The notes under the pieces were generated by a model. It had not been told where the DNA came from, made no database searches, and was given only the letters and a program-made list of their open reading frames with translations. This document shows positions 8,239 to 16,841 of a DNA stretch of 64,000 bases, piece after piece; the first letter of the stretch is position 1; every line of letters begins with the position of its first letter. Origin of the DNA: Stappia indica (GTDB lineage Bacteria > Pseudomonadota > Alphaproteobacteria > Rhizobiales > Stappiaceae); contig NZ_CP046908.1 in the NCBI RefSeq assembly GCF_009789575.1, positions 3,005,001-3,069,000 on the forward strand, read 5' to 3'. A program made the translations under genes and the position numbers.

Positions 8239-8933
8239 GCCGGCAGCTCCTGCAACCACGCCTTGAGCATGGACCGGCCGGCGCGCTTCAGGGAGGGGCC
8301 ATGCGCCAACGCATCGCGGCGCAGGCCGGCCGGGTCGATCCCGGCCTGAGCCAGTTCCACGCTGTGGCCGATCAGCCAGCGCTCGAAGGCAGGCAGCTCC
8401 CCGGCTTCTGGGTGGAATTGCAGCCCCAGAAGCGCAGGGCCCATCGCAAAGGCCTGGGCCGCGCAGGCCGCGGTGCCGGCGAGATTGTCCGCGCCGGCAG
8501 GCGTCTCGAAGGCCTCGCCATGCCAGTGCAGCACCGGCACGCCCTCAAGCGCCGAGAGCGGTCCCTCACGTCCGGCGCCCGTCAGCGCCAAGGGAGCAAA
8601 GCCGATCTCCTTGCGCGGCATCTTGGCGACTCTGGCGCCAAGGGCCGAGGCCATCAGCTGCGCCCCAAGGCAGATACCGAGCGTCGGCCGGCGTGCGGCA
8701 AGCCGCGGGATCAGCCAATCCCGTTCGGCGTCCATGCAAGGATAGGCCTTGCCGTCGTTGACGCCGACCGGGCCGCCGAGCACCATCACGAGATCTGCGC
8801 CGAGCGGATCCGGCAACGGATCGATGCCGGCCTCGACAGGGATGAGCCGGTACCCTTCTTCCTCGAGCACGGCGCCGAAGCTGCCGAGATCTTCGAAGGC
8901 GAGATGGCGCAGGACCAGGGCGGATTTCGACAT
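8235..8933 (-). CDS. Class I glutamine amidotransferase-like protein
   Basis: A 232-residue stand-alone GATase1-fold protein of the GMP-synthase-like type. The nucleophile elbow GICLGAQ places Cys at residue 88, an oxyanion-type glycine motif VLGGPVGV lies near 51-58, and the His-Glu pair is in LQFHPEAGE. It could release ammonia from glutamine for an unidentified acceptor or hydrolyse a gamma-glutamyl compound. It is not the usual PdxT sequence. The start is the ATG at 8933 (MSKSALVLRH); an upstream in-frame ATG at 9023 would run through the regulatory region and overlap the divergent start. It is translationally coupled to the pyridoxal kinase downstream. Confidence 0.85.
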   Translation of the reverse strand: MSKSALVLRHLAFEDLGSFGAVLEEEGYRLIPVEAGIDPLPDPLGADLVMVLGGPVGVNDGKAYPCMDAERDWLIPRLAARRPTLGICLGAQLMASALGARVAKMPRKEIGFAPLALTGAGREGPLSALEGVPVLHWHGEAFETPAGADNLAGTAACAAQAFAMGPALLGLQFHPEAGELPAFERWLIGHSVELAQAGIDPAGLRRDALAHGPSLKRAGRSMLKAWLQELPA

Positions 8934-8970
8934 GACGGGCCTCTTGCGGTTTTGCGCAGGTCTGGCGAAT

Positions 8971-9019
8971 ATCCGGCCTATGTAAAAGAGCCGGTTTTCG
9001 AAATCTGGATAGGCCGGAT
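8971..9019. promoter_or_regulatory. Inverted-repeat operator between pdxR-like and pdxY operon
   Basis: Perfect 11-bp inverted repeats ATCCGGCCTAT (8971-8981) and ATAGGCCGGAT (9009-9019) flank a 27-bp spacer in the divergent intergenic region. The right arm ends 3 bases before the regulator's ATG, so binding would hinder its own translation start and transcription. MocR/PdxR proteins bind repeated sites in exactly such divergent regions (family knowledge). This is the likely operator (inference). Confidence 0.6.
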
Positions 9020-9022
9020 GCA

Positions 9023-10438
9023 ATGATCCTCGACCCGCTGGCGCTGGATATCGAGAAAGACCTGCGCGGCCCGCTGTTCCTGGCGATTGCCGAGGCGATC
9101 ACTCGCGACATCATGCGGGGCCGCCTGAAACCGGGCGCCCGACTGCCGGGAACGCGCGCGCTGGCGCGAGAACTCGGCGTTCACCGCAACACGGTCGATG
9201 CGGCCTATCAGGAATTGTCGACGCAGGGCTGGCTCAAGGCCGAGCCGGCGCGCGGCACCTTCGTCGCGCAGGATTTTCCGGAAGGAATGGCGGAACCGGT
9301 TGCCGTCCCCGTTTCTGCAGAGCCGATGGCGCTCCGCCCGGCGCTGGCGTTCAGCGATGGTGCGCCCGATCCCAGGCTGGTGCCGGACAAGGCGCTGGCG
9401 CGCGCATTTCGCCGTGCGGTCTTGTCGCCGGCCTTTCGCAGCGGCGCGGATTATGGCGATGCCAGGGGCACGCCCGTCCTGCGCCACGCGCTTGCCGCCT
9501 ATCTGGCCTCGGACCGGGGCGTGGTGGCGGATCCGGCGCGGCTGCTCATGACGCGCGGCAGCCAGATGGCGCTGTTCCTTGCGGCGAAGGCGGCCTTGAA
9601 CCCGGGCGAGGTCATGGCCGTGGAAGAGCCCGGCTATCCGCTTGCCTGGGAGGCGTTCCGGGCGGCAGGTGCCGCCGTGCAGGGTGTCCCGGTCGATGCG
9701 GGCGGCCTGTCGGTCGCCGCGCTGGAGCATGCGCTGGCCAGCGACCCGCGCATCAGGGCCATCTATGTCACGCCTCACCACCAGTATCCGACCACGGTGA
9801 CGATGGGGGCGGCGCGGCGGTTGCAGCTGCTGGAGCTGGTCGAGCGGCACGGGCTCACGCTTGTCGAGGACGACTACGACCACGAATACCGTTTCGAGGG
9901 CCGCCCGGTCCTGCCGCTTGCAGCCCGCGCTCCTGCGGATCTGCCGCTTATCTATGTCGGTTCGCTGTCCAAGCTGCTCTCGCCGGGTATTCGGCTGGGC
10001 TATGCCATGGCCCCGGAACCTCTGCTCGGCCGGATGGCCGCAGCGCGCGCGGCCATCGACCGGCAGGGCGATGCGCCGCTCGAAGCTGCATTGGCGGAAC
10101 TGATCCGCGACGGAGATCTCGGCCGCCATGCGCGAAAGGCGCGCCGCATCTATCGCGCGCGCCGCGATGTCCTGGCCGCCGCCTTGTCGGAGCATCTGGA
10201 GGGGCGGATCGTCTTCGACACACCGGCGGGCGGGCTGGCGCTGTGGCTGCGCTGCGAAGGCGCCTCGGCGGACGCCTGGGCGGTGCGGGCCGGAGAGGCC
10301 GGGCTGGCTCTGCTCCCCGGCACCCGCTTCACCCTGGACGGCACGGCGCCGCAAGCCTTTCGTCTCGGCTACGCGGCGCTGGGCGAGGTCCAGATCGCCA
10401 GGGCGGTGGAGATCCTAGCCCAAAGCTGGTCCGGCTGA
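9023..10438 (+). CDS. pdxR: MocR-family regulator, PdxR-like
   Basis: A 471-residue fusion of an N-terminal GntR winged-helix domain and a fold-type I aminotransferase domain. The HTH spans residues ~12-80 (GARLPGTRALARELGVHRNT, then GWLKAEPARGTFV). Residues ~110-470 carry VEEPGYP, VTPHHQYPT, VEDDYDHEYRF and the PLP-lysine motif YVGSLSKLLSPGIRLGY. PLP is expected as effector, not for catalysis. It is divergent from the pyridoxal kinase/amidotransferase pair, with an 11-bp inverted repeat between them, so a role in PLP homeostasis is likely. MocR proteins for other targets share this architecture, so the symbol rests on context. It ends 2 bp before the convergent bioB stop. Confidence 0.85.
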   Translation: MILDPLALDIEKDLRGPLFLAIAEAITRDIMRGRLKPGARLPGTRALARELGVHRNTVDAAYQELSTQGWLKAEPARGTFVAQDFPEGMAEPVAVPVSAEPMALRPALAFSDGAPDPRLVPDKALARAFRRAVLSPAFRSGADYGDARGTPVLRHALAAYLASDRGVVADPARLLMTRGSQMALFLAAKAALNPGEVMAVEEPGYPLAWEAFRAAGAAVQGVPVDAGGLSVAALEHALASDPRIRAIYVTPHHQYPTTVTMGAARRLQLLELVERHGLTLVEDDYDHEYRFEGRPVLPLAARAPADLPLIYVGSLSKLLSPGIRLGYAMAPEPLLGRMAAARAAIDRQGDAPLEAALAELIRDGDLGRHARKARRIYRARRDVLAAALSEHLEGRIVFDTPAGGLALWLRCEGASADAWAVRAGEAGLALLPGTRFTLDGTAPQAFRLGYAALGEVQIARAVEILAQSWSG

Positions 10439-10440
10439 CC

Positions 10441-11433
10441 CTATTCCGCCGCGGCCGGCGGCCGGGATCGGGCCGGCGCGACATGCATGCCGAGCCGCAC
10501 CAGCAGATCCCGGTCCTTCCAGGCGGCCGGGTTGCCGGTGGTCAGCAACTGGTCGCCGACGAAGATGGAATTCGCCCCGGCAAGGAAGCAGAGCGCCTGC
10601 AACTCGTCGCTCATTCCCGTGCGGCCGGCGGACAGGCGCACCACGGAGGCCGGCATCAGGAGGCGCGCCAGCGCCACCAGGCGGACGAGCGCCAACGGGT
10701 CGACCGGCCTTGCCGTTGCCTGAACCGGCACGCCCTCGATCTCGTTCCACAGGTTGATCGGCACGCTGTCGGGATGCGCCGGCAATGTCGCCAGCGTCAC
10801 CAGCATGGCGATGCGGCCCTCCTCCGTCTCGCCCATGCCGACGATGCCGCCGCAACAGACCCTGATCCCGCCCTTGCGGACGTGGCCGACAGTCTCCAGC
10901 CGGTCGTCCATCGTCCGCGTCGAGGCGATCTTGCGGTAATGATTCGGCGAGGTGTCGATGTTGTGGTTGTAGAAATCGAGCCCGGCCGCCTTCAGCCGCG
11001 CCACCTGGCCGGGCTCCAGCATTCCGAGCGTCATGCAGGTTTCCAGCCCGAGCTCCGACACGCCGCGCACCATGGCGCACAGCTTGTCCATGTCGCGATC
11101 CTTCGGGCTGCGCCACGCGGCGCCCATGCAGAAGCGCTGCGCGCCGGAAGCCTTGGCGCGCCGGGCGGCGGCCAGCACCTCGTCGGTCTCCATCAGCTTG
11201 GTTGCCTTCACGCCGGTCTCGTGATGGGCCGATTGCGAGCAATAGCCGCAATCCTCCGGACAGCCGCCGGTCTTGATGCTGATGAGGCTCGCCGTCTCGA
11301 TCGCCGCCGGGTCGAAATGCGCCCGGTGCAGGGTCTGCGCCCGGTATAGCAGGTCCGGAAAGGGCAGGGCGTGGATCGCCCGTGCCTCTTCCAGCGTCCA
11401 GTCGGTCCTGATCTCGATCTCGGCGCCGGTCAT
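10441..11433 (-). CDS. bioB: Biotin synthase
   Basis: A 330-residue radical SAM enzyme inserting sulfur into dethiobiotin, the last step of biotin synthesis. The cluster motif is [13 protein letters not shown] (Cys 58, 62, 65). Further BioB marks are [16 protein letters not shown](N)[22 protein letters not shown] and [12 protein letters not shown]. The [2Fe-2S] ligands include the Cys of CMGAA and CCGG and a conserved Arg. The start is ATG 11433, overlapping the bioY TGA by 4 bp; an upstream in-frame extension lies inside bioY and is not coding. No bioF, bioD or bioA is nearby. Control by BioR through the boxes before bioY is expected. Confidence 0.97.
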   Translation of the reverse strand: MTGAEIEIRTDWTLEEARAIHALPFPDLLYRAQTLHRAHFDPAAIETASLISIKTGGCPEDCGYCSQSAHHETGVKATKLMETDEVLAAARRAKASGAQRFCMGAAWRSPKDRDMDKLCAMVRGVSELGLETCMTLGMLEPGQVARLKAAGLDFYNHNIDTSPNHYRKIASTRTMDDRLETVGHVRKGGIRVCCGGIVGMGETEEGRIAMLVTLATLPAHPDSVPINLWNEIEGVPVQATARPVDPLALVRLVALARLLMPASVVRLSAGRTGMSDELQALCFLAGANSIFVGDQLLTTGNPAAWKDRDLLVRLGMHVAPARSRPPAAAE

Positions 11434-11987
11434 TCCACGCGCCCTTTCAGCCGGCCGAGGCCTGTCGCCAGGGCTGCCGCCAGCGCGATCTTGACCAGGT
11501 CGCCGAGGATGAACGGGGCGAAGCCGGCGGAGATCAGGCCGGATGCCGGTACGAAGAGTGCGAGCCACATCAGGCCGAATGCATAGACCACGGCAAGGCC
11601 GGCCAGCATCGCCAGTGCCTGGCCCGTCATGCGGCGCCCTGCGGCCAGCCGGCCGATCGCATAGGTCGCGAGCAGGTAGCCGAGCAGATAGCCGCCGGTC
11701 GGTCCCGCCATATAGGCAAGCCCGATCCCGCGCTCCGGCGAGCCGGAAAACACCGGCAGGCCCATCGCTCCGGCGCTCAGATAAGCGGCCATGGCCGCAA
11801 AGCCGAGCCGCGGTCCGAGGACGGCTGCCAGGAAAAACACCGCCAGCGTATGCAGCGTCATCGGCACGGGCCAGAACGGGATCTGCACCTTGGCGCCGAT
11901 CGTGATCAGGGCCGCGCCGCAAAGCGTGACGGCAACACCGCGCCAGAGCGGCAGCGCATGTGTCGAAGAGGGATTGAGCAGTGCCAT
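11430..11987 (-). CDS. bioY: Biotin transporter substrate-binding subunit BioY
   Basis: A 185-residue polytopic protein of BioY length with about six hydrophobic segments and the family's [30 protein letters not shown] and [10 protein letters not shown] elements. BioY is the S-component of the biotin ECF transporter and can act with an EcfAT module or alone. No bioM or bioN homologue is adjacent. It lies first in the bioYB operon, with the ATGA overlap coupling bioB. Two BioR-type boxes lie upstream, at 12019-12028 and 12061-12070. Pairing uptake with the last biosynthetic step under one repressor means both are derepressed when biotin is low. Confidence 0.95.
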   Translation of the reverse strand: MALLNPSSTHALPLWRGVAVTLCGAALITIGAKVQIPFWPVPMTLHTLAVFFLAAVLGPRLGFAAMAAYLSAGAMGLPVFSGSPERGIGLAYMAGPTGGYLLGYLLATYAIGRLAAGRRMTGQALAMLAGLAVVYAFGLMWLALFVPASGLISAGFAPFILGDLVKIALAAALATGLGRLKGRVE

Positions 11988-12018
11988 GAGGCTGTCCTTC
12001 GGAGATAGGGAGTGGTTC

Positions 12019-12028
12019 CTATCTATAA
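12019..12028. promoter_or_regulatory. BioR box 1 (before bioY)
   Basis: CTATCTATAA matches TTATCTATAA, the BioR consensus of alphaproteobacteria, at 9 of 10 positions. It sits 32 bp upstream of the bioY ATG, where bound repressor would block the promoter. Confidence 0.7.
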
Positions 12029-12060
12029 TTCCGGAGACGCCTTCGACCGATCAATGCAGA

Positions 12061-12070
12061 TTATAGATAA
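12061..12070. promoter_or_regulatory. BioR box 2 (bioR-bioY intergenic)
   Basis: TTATAGATAA, a perfect match to the BioR consensus, lies directly next to the bioR stop codon and 74 bp upstream of bioY. With box 1 it forms a pair of sites spaced 42 bp start to start, about four helical turns, which could favour cooperative binding (inference). Confidence 0.75.
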
Positions 12071-12739
12071 TTATCCAGGAATCTCGTAAGTCTCTCTGGG
12101 GTCGGCATTTTTCGATGTCGGCTTGCGCTTGCCAATCCAGCCGACATGGCGTGCCAGCGTCGAGCAGGCGAAGTCGGTCCGCCCCTCCCGGAGGGCATTC
12201 AGGATGGTGCGGTGGTCGTGGTCCGTGCGTGCTTCCCAGTCGCTGCGCCACGCGGCGAACAGGAACCTTGCGCTGGCGGCCTGCAGGTCGTCGATCGTTC
12301 GCAGCAGGCGCGGCATGCGACACGGCGCGAGGATCAGCCGATGAAACCTGCGATTCGCAGCCTCCCAGTCGCGGACATTGACGGCGCGGTCGCCGTTCCG
12401 GGTAACCTCTTCTGCTTCATCGAGAATCGCCCGCGTCAGGTTCGGCGCTGCGTGCCGCAAGGCCAGCGATTCGAGGCTGGCCCGCATCTCGGCAACCTCG
12501 CGCAGCTCGGCGACGTCGAACTCGGTGACGCGGAAGCCCCGCCAGGGTTCGCTCTCCGCCAGGCCCTGGGTCTGCAGGGCGCGAAAGGCCTCGCGCACCG
12601 GGACATGGCTCGTGCCGAACTCGGTTGCGACATGGTCCTGTCGCAGCCGCACGCCCGGCCGGATCTCGCCCGAGATGATCCGATCCGCAAGGACGCGCGC
12701 GATGCGGTCGGAAATGGTTTCGTCTGTCGGTGTCGCCAT
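12071..12739 (-). CDS. bioR: Biotin repressor BioR (GntR/FCD family)
   Basis: A 222-residue GntR regulator. The winged HTH is at residues ~10-75 (GVRLRQDHVATEFGTSHVPV, REAFRALQTQGLAESEPWRG) and the FCD-type effector domain at ~80-215, with helical His/Asp/Glu metal-site residues such as NRRFHRLI and DHRTILNALREG. BioR represses biotin genes in alphaproteobacteria that lack a DNA-binding BirA. Location beside bioYB and three matching boxes, one 3 bp before its own ATG, identify the regulon with confidence. The box before its own start implies autorepression. Confidence 0.93.
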   Translation of the reverse strand: MATPTDETISDRIARVLADRIISGEIRPGVRLRQDHVATEFGTSHVPVREAFRALQTQGLAESEPWRGFRVTEFDVAELREVAEMRASLESLALRHAAPNLTRAILDEAEEVTRNGDRAVNVRDWEAANRRFHRLILAPCRMPRLLRTIDDLQAASARFLFAAWRSDWEARTDHDHRTILNALREGRTDFACSTLARHVGWIGKRKPTSKNADPRETYEIPG

Positions 12740-12742
12740 GGA

Positions 12743-12752
12743 TTATAGATAA
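12743..12752. promoter_or_regulatory. BioR box 3 (autoregulatory, before bioR)
   Basis: TTATAGATAA, a perfect BioR consensus match within the palindrome GATTATAGATAATC. It ends 3 bases before the bioR ATG (12739), overlapping the ribosome-binding region. This implies tight autoregulation, and possibly a leaderless or very short 5' leader. Confidence 0.75.
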
Positions 12753-12811
12753 TCTGCGGCGTGCATCGTGTCGATCCCGATGTCCGCCGCGGGGCGACCC
12801 GAGGGGCCGTC

Positions 12812-13855
12812 TCAGGTGCTGCCGCGGGTGACGAGCTCGTAGCCGACGTCCCGCAGGGGAATGTCCGCATCCGGCTGCAGGATCCTTTGCACGAGCATTT
12901 CCGCCGCATTCCAGCCGATCTGGTAGCCGTTCGTGCGGATTGTCGTCAGGCCGGGATGCACTTCCGAGGCGATCTCGAAATCGCCGAAACCCGCCACGGC
13001 CATCTGGCCGGGAACAGCGATCCCCTGCCGCTGGCATTCGAAAAGCGCGCCGACGGCCAGAATGTCCGATGCGCACAGGACGGCGTCGATGTCGTATTTG
13101 CCCTGAAGCATCTGGAGACCGACGGCGCCGCCCCTGAAACTGGAGGCATCCTGATAGAGGTCCTGCGCCTCGAGCGGCGACACGATCTGGTTGCTCGGCA
13201 GTCCGGCGGCCTCGAGCTCGTCCTTCAGGCCGGCGAGGCGCTCGATATAGCGCGTCAGGCCGATTGCCGGATAGTCGATATAGCCGATCTTGCGATAGCC
13301 GCGCCCGATCAGATGCGCGGTAATGTCCCGCGCGGCTTCGTAGTTGCGAAACCCGGTCGCCATGTCCAGGAACGGGCCTTTCGTCTCCCACGTCTCGACG
13401 ACGGGCACGCCGGCCGCCTTCAGCAGGTCGACTGTTTCCTGTCCGTGACGGGTGCCGGTGAGGACGATCCCGTCCGGGCGGCGCTGGATGAAGGCCTTGA
13501 CGACGGCCGTCTCGTCCTCGAGCGAATAGCCGGTATTGGCGATCATGAAGTGATAGGACGCCTGGCGCAGGTAGTCGGCCATGCCCTGGATGCTCGTGGC
13601 GTTGTTCGAGTTCCGCAGCGACGGCACGACGATGCCGATCATGTTGGTCTTTCCGGACGCGAGGTTTCCAGCAACGCTGTTGGGCAGGAAACCGAGGCGC
13701 GCGCCCGCCTTGAGCACGTTTTCGCGCGTGCGCGGCGAGACCGATTCCGGCCGCTTGTAAACCCGCGAAACGGTCATGAGGGATACGCCGGCCTCCCTGG
13801 CCACATCGGCCATGGTCGCCCAGCCCATCCCTCTGCGGATTGAATTGTCAGCCAT
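12812..13855 (-). CDS. LacI-family transcriptional regulator
   Basis: A 347-residue LacI/GalR repressor. The N-terminal HTH is at residues ~14-35 (MADVAREAGVSLMTVSRVYK), followed by the hinge region. The periplasmic-binding-protein-like domain starts near NMIGIVVPSL and contains DGIVLTGT, DAVLCASDILAVGAL and MAVAGFGDFE. It is related to GntR-type members of the family. It is divergent from the M20 peptidase/peptide-transporter operon, with the operator CGCTAACGTTAGCG in between, so it most likely controls that operon and itself. The inducer is unknown; sugar-type effectors are usual for the family, which is unusual for a peptide operon. Confidence 0.93.
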   Translation of the reverse strand: MADNSIRRGMGWATMADVAREAGVSLMTVSRVYKRPESVSPRTRENVLKAGARLGFLPNSVAGNLASGKTNMIGIVVPSLRNSNNATSIQGMADYLRQASYHFMIANTGYSLEDETAVVKAFIQRRPDGIVLTGTRHGQETVDLLKAAGVPVVETWETKGPFLDMATGFRNYEAARDITAHLIGRGYRKIGYIDYPAIGLTRYIERLAGLKDELEAAGLPSNQIVSPLEAQDLYQDASSFRGGAVGLQMLQGKYDIDAVLCASDILAVGALFECQRQGIAVPGQMAVAGFGDFEIASEVHPGLTTIRTNGYQIGWNAAEMLVQRILQPDADIPLRDVGYELVTRGST

Positions 13856-13922
13856 TTGGCCTCCGTCGAATCTTCTCGCGCAACCTACTTGACAACGGGA
13901 TCGGTTTGAAGGGAAATGTGAA

Positions 13923-13941
13923 CGCTAACGTTAGCGCTAAC
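13923..13941. promoter_or_regulatory. LacI-type operator (two overlapping perfect palindromes)
   Basis: CGCTAACGTTAGCG (13923-13936) is a perfect 14-bp palindrome with the central CG step typical of LacI-family operators. It overlaps GTTAGCGCTAAC (13930-13941), also a perfect palindrome. They lie between the divergent lacI-like gene and the peptidase operon, 27 bp before the peptidase ATG. The site is expected to bind the repressor encoded at 12812-13855. Confidence 0.8.
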
Positions 13942-13967
13942 ATAACTTCACGAAGAGAGGGGGCGTG

Positions 13968-15242
13968 ATGCAGACGGCGGATGAGCTGGCGCGGCAGGTC
14001 GGCGACCGGATCGACCGGGACCGGGACGAGATCGTTGCATTCCTGAGCGAATTCCTGCGGGCCAAATCCCCGAACCCGCCGGGCGACACCCGCGAGGCGA
14101 GCGCGTGCGTCGAGCGGTTTCTCGCAGCCGGCGACCTGCCCTATCGGGTTCTGTCCGGTCAGGATCACCTCCCCAACATCGTCGGCACGCTGGACAGTGG
14201 CCGGCCGGGCCGGCACCTCGTGCTCAACGGGCACATGGACGTGTTTCCCGCGATCGAAGACATTCCCGGCGAGCGCAGCCAGTGGAGCGGCGAAGTGGTC
14301 GACGGCCGTGTCTATGGGCGCGGGGCGGCCGACATGAAGTGCGGAACCACCGCCGCGCTCTTCGCCTATCGGTACGTCTCCCGCCTGCTTGGCCAGCTTT
14401 CGGGCCGCCTGACGCTGACCGTCGTGTCGGATGAGGAAACCGGAGGGCGCTGGGGCACGGGATATCTCATGCAGACCATTCCCGACGAGGTTCTCGGCGA
14501 CTGCTGCCTCGACGGCGAGCCGAGCGGACTTGCCACGCTGCGCTTCGGCGAGAAGGGCGCGCTGCGGGCGGTCCTGACGACGAAAACCCGGGGCGGCCAC
14601 GGCGCCTATCCCCACATGAGCGACAGCGCCATCAAGATTGCGGCTGAACTGGTGCGCGAGCTGGAAACGTTGGCGGACCTCACGCCGGACCTGCCGGAGC
14701 ATATCGTCGAGATTCTTTCCCGGCCCGAGATCCAGGCGGCGACCGACAAGAGCCTGGGAACGGGGGCTTCCGGCGTCGTTGGCAAGGCGACGGTGAACAT
14801 CGGCGTCATTCGCGGCGGCCTCAAGGTCAACATGCTGCCGGACGAATGCGTTCTCGAGGTCGAGATCAGGATGCCTCCGGGATTGCAGCGCTCGCTCGTG
14901 GAGCGGGACCTGCTGTCGATCGTCGCGAAATATCCGACGACGACCTGCGAGATCCGAGATCATCACAGCTACGATTCCAGCTGGTGCGACCCGCACCACG
15001 AGATGGTCTCGATCCTTCAGCAATCGGCCGAGGCGGTCACCGGTCGCAAGCCTCTGCCCATCATCAGTCTGGGCGGTTCCGATACCCGGTATTGGCGGCA
15101 TCGCGGCATCCCGGCCTACCTCTACGGACCGTCTCCCAAGACGATGGGCCGTCGAGACGAGCATGTCACCATCGAAGAGCTGATCACTGTGGTGAAGGTC
15201 CACGCGATGAGCGCGGTCCGCTACCTCAATCAGGCGCAATAG
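13968..15242 (+). CDS. M20-family metallopeptidase/deacylase (ArgE/DapE-like)
   Basis: A 424-residue zinc hydrolase. Metal-ligand motifs are LNGHMDVFP (His, with the catalytic-site Asp), GRGAADMKCG (bridging Asp), SDEETGG (catalytic and ligand Glu pair), the DGEPSG segment for the fourth ligand, and a late H-containing DEHVTIEEL. Dimerisation/lid residues are near GGHGAYPHMSDSAIK. The family removes N-acyl groups or cleaves dipeptides in the cytoplasm. ATG 13968 follows AGAGAGGGGG; the GTG one codon earlier is less likely. It is first gene of the LacI-controlled operon, so it probably hydrolyses what the ABC transporter imports. Confidence 0.9.
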   Translation: MQTADELARQVGDRIDRDRDEIVAFLSEFLRAKSPNPPGDTREASACVERFLAAGDLPYRVLSGQDHLPNIVGTLDSGRPGRHLVLNGHMDVFPAIEDIPGERSQWSGEVVDGRVYGRGAADMKCGTTAALFAYRYVSRLLGQLSGRLTLTVVSDEETGGRWGTGYLMQTIPDEVLGDCCLDGEPSGLATLRFGEKGALRAVLTTKTRGGHGAYPHMSDSAIKIAAELVRELETLADLTPDLPEHIVEILSRPEIQAATDKSLGTGASGVVGKATVNIGVIRGGLKVNMLPDECVLEVEIRMPPGLQRSLVERDLLSIVAKYPTTTCEIRDHHSYDSSWCDPHHEMVSILQQSAEAVTGRKPLPIISLGGSDTRYWRHRGIPAYLYGPSPKTMGRRDEHVTIEELITVVKVHAMSAVRYLNQAQ

Positions 15243-15263
15243 TCGAAAAAAGAGGGGAACGAA

Positions 15264-16841
15264 ATGAAGAAAATCGGCCTGTTTACACTGGGGTTGACCG
15301 CCTCGGTCCTTGCACTGGCGACCGGTGCTCTCGCGGAAAATTCGGTCACGGTGCTCGTCCGCAACGACTCCGTCGGCTTCGACCCTCACAAGGTCACCGG
15401 ACGAGGTGCTGCGGAAGTCCTGTTCATGATGACCGACACGCTGGTGTCGGTCGAAGACGACCAGAAGACGCTGCACCCGCTGCTGGCGAAGTCGTGGGAC
15501 GTCTCCGAGGACGGGCTCGAATATACCTTTCACCTGCGCGACGACGTTGCCTTCTGCAACGGCAAGAAGCTGACGGCCGCCGACGTCGTCTATTCCTTCA
15601 ACCGCCTGCTCGATCCTGCGACGCGGTCTCCGACGGCGTGGCGCCTCGGCGAGGTCAAGGAGATCGTGGCGGCCGACGACCATACGGTGCGCTACACGCT
15701 CGAGCGCCCGCACAATGAGCTGCTGCTGCACCTTGCGCAGAGCTTCGGCGCCATCATCGACAAGGACGACGTCGAGAAACTGGGCGCGGACTTCGGCGTC
15801 AAGGGCCTGAATGGCACGGGGCCGTTCTGCTGGTCGGCATGGATGCCGCGCGATCACTTCAAGCTGACGCGCCACGATGCCTATACCTGGGGGCCGGAAT
15901 TCTACGACAATACCGGCCCTGCGCTGGTCGAGTCCGTGATCTGGAAGGTCGTTCCGGAAGAGGGCGCGATCCTGGCGTCCCTGCAGACCGGTGCCGGCGA
16001 CATCTCCTATGTGATGCCCGAATGGGCCATCGAGCAGTTGCGGGCAGCGCCCAATCTGACGATCGCCGAGCCGCGCGTTTCCAACTACTCCGCCTATCTC
16101 GGCTTGCGTCCGTTCCGCGAGATGACCAGCGACCGCCGCGTCCGCCAGGCCATGAACCATGCCGTCGACCGGGACGCGCTGGCGGCCAGCATGTGGTTCG
16201 GCCAGGCAACCCCTGCGACAACGCTGATCAGCCCGAAGACGATCGACTATTCGGGCGAGCATCAGGCGTCCTACGATCCCGACAAGGCCCGCGCGCTGCT
16301 GGACGAAGCCGGCTGGACACTGGCGGATGACGGCTTCCGCTACAAGGACGGCAAGCGTCTGGCTCCCGGCATTCTTGCGGCCGGAACATCGGGCTGGCGC
16401 TCGCGCCTCGAGGCCATCCAGGGCTACATGAAGCAGGTTGGCATCGACCTGCAGCTGCAGCTGGTCGAGCCCGCCGCGGCGATGGCGCAGATCAACAGCT
16501 CCCCGGACTTCGACGGATATGCGCTTTTTGCGCCCTACGCGACGGCCGGCGAAGCGCTGATGGTCTTCCAGTCGGACAATATCCCCGCTCCGAACCGGTT
16601 CCACTGGGACAGCGCGGAAACCGACGCTCAGCTGGAAAAGGGCCAGACCGCGCTGTCGGCCAAAGAAAAGAGCGCCGCCTATGCGGCCGTCCAGAAGACC
16701 ATCGTCGAGGAGGCCCTCGTGATCCCGCTGGTTCACGAGAAGCTGTTCCTGTTCTCCACCGACAGGGTCAAGGGCGTCCGGGTGCACGGCATCTACAACA
16801 GCGCGCTCTACAAGGGCCTCGACATCGAGGTCGTGAAATGA
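15264..16841 (+). CDS. Peptide/nickel-type ABC transporter substrate-binding protein (SBP family 5)
   Basis: A 525-residue periplasmic binding protein of the DppA/OppA class. Residues 1-24 are a Sec signal peptide ending GALAEN. The family-5 signature is TFHLRDDVAFCNGKKLTAADVVYSFNR-like (near 87-113), and the second half has RRVRQAMNHAVDRDAL and YDPDKARALLDEAGW. It captures small peptides or similar cationic/zwitterionic ligands and delivers them to the DppBCDF-like permease encoded downstream. A strong ribosome site (GAGGGGAA) precedes ATG 15264. It overlaps the oxidase gene by 4 bp at 16838-16841. Confidence 0.92.
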   Translation: MKKIGLFTLGLTASVLALATGALAENSVTVLVRNDSVGFDPHKVTGRGAAEVLFMMTDTLVSVEDDQKTLHPLLAKSWDVSEDGLEYTFHLRDDVAFCNGKKLTAADVVYSFNRLLDPATRSPTAWRLGEVKEIVAADDHTVRYTLERPHNELLLHLAQSFGAIIDKDDVEKLGADFGVKGLNGTGPFCWSAWMPRDHFKLTRHDAYTWGPEFYDNTGPALVESVIWKVVPEEGAILASLQTGAGDISYVMPEWAIEQLRAAPNLTIAEPRVSNYSAYLGLRPFREMTSDRRVRQAMNHAVDRDALAASMWFGQATPATTLISPKTIDYSGEHQASYDPDKARALLDEAGWTLADDGFRYKDGKRLAPGILAAGTSGWRSRLEAIQGYMKQVGIDLQLQLVEPAAAMAQINSSPDFDGYALFAPYATAGEALMVFQSDNIPAPNRFHWDSAETDAQLEKGQTALSAKEKSAAYAAVQKTIVEEALVIPLVHEKLFLFSTDRVKGVRVHGIYNSALYKGLDIEVVK

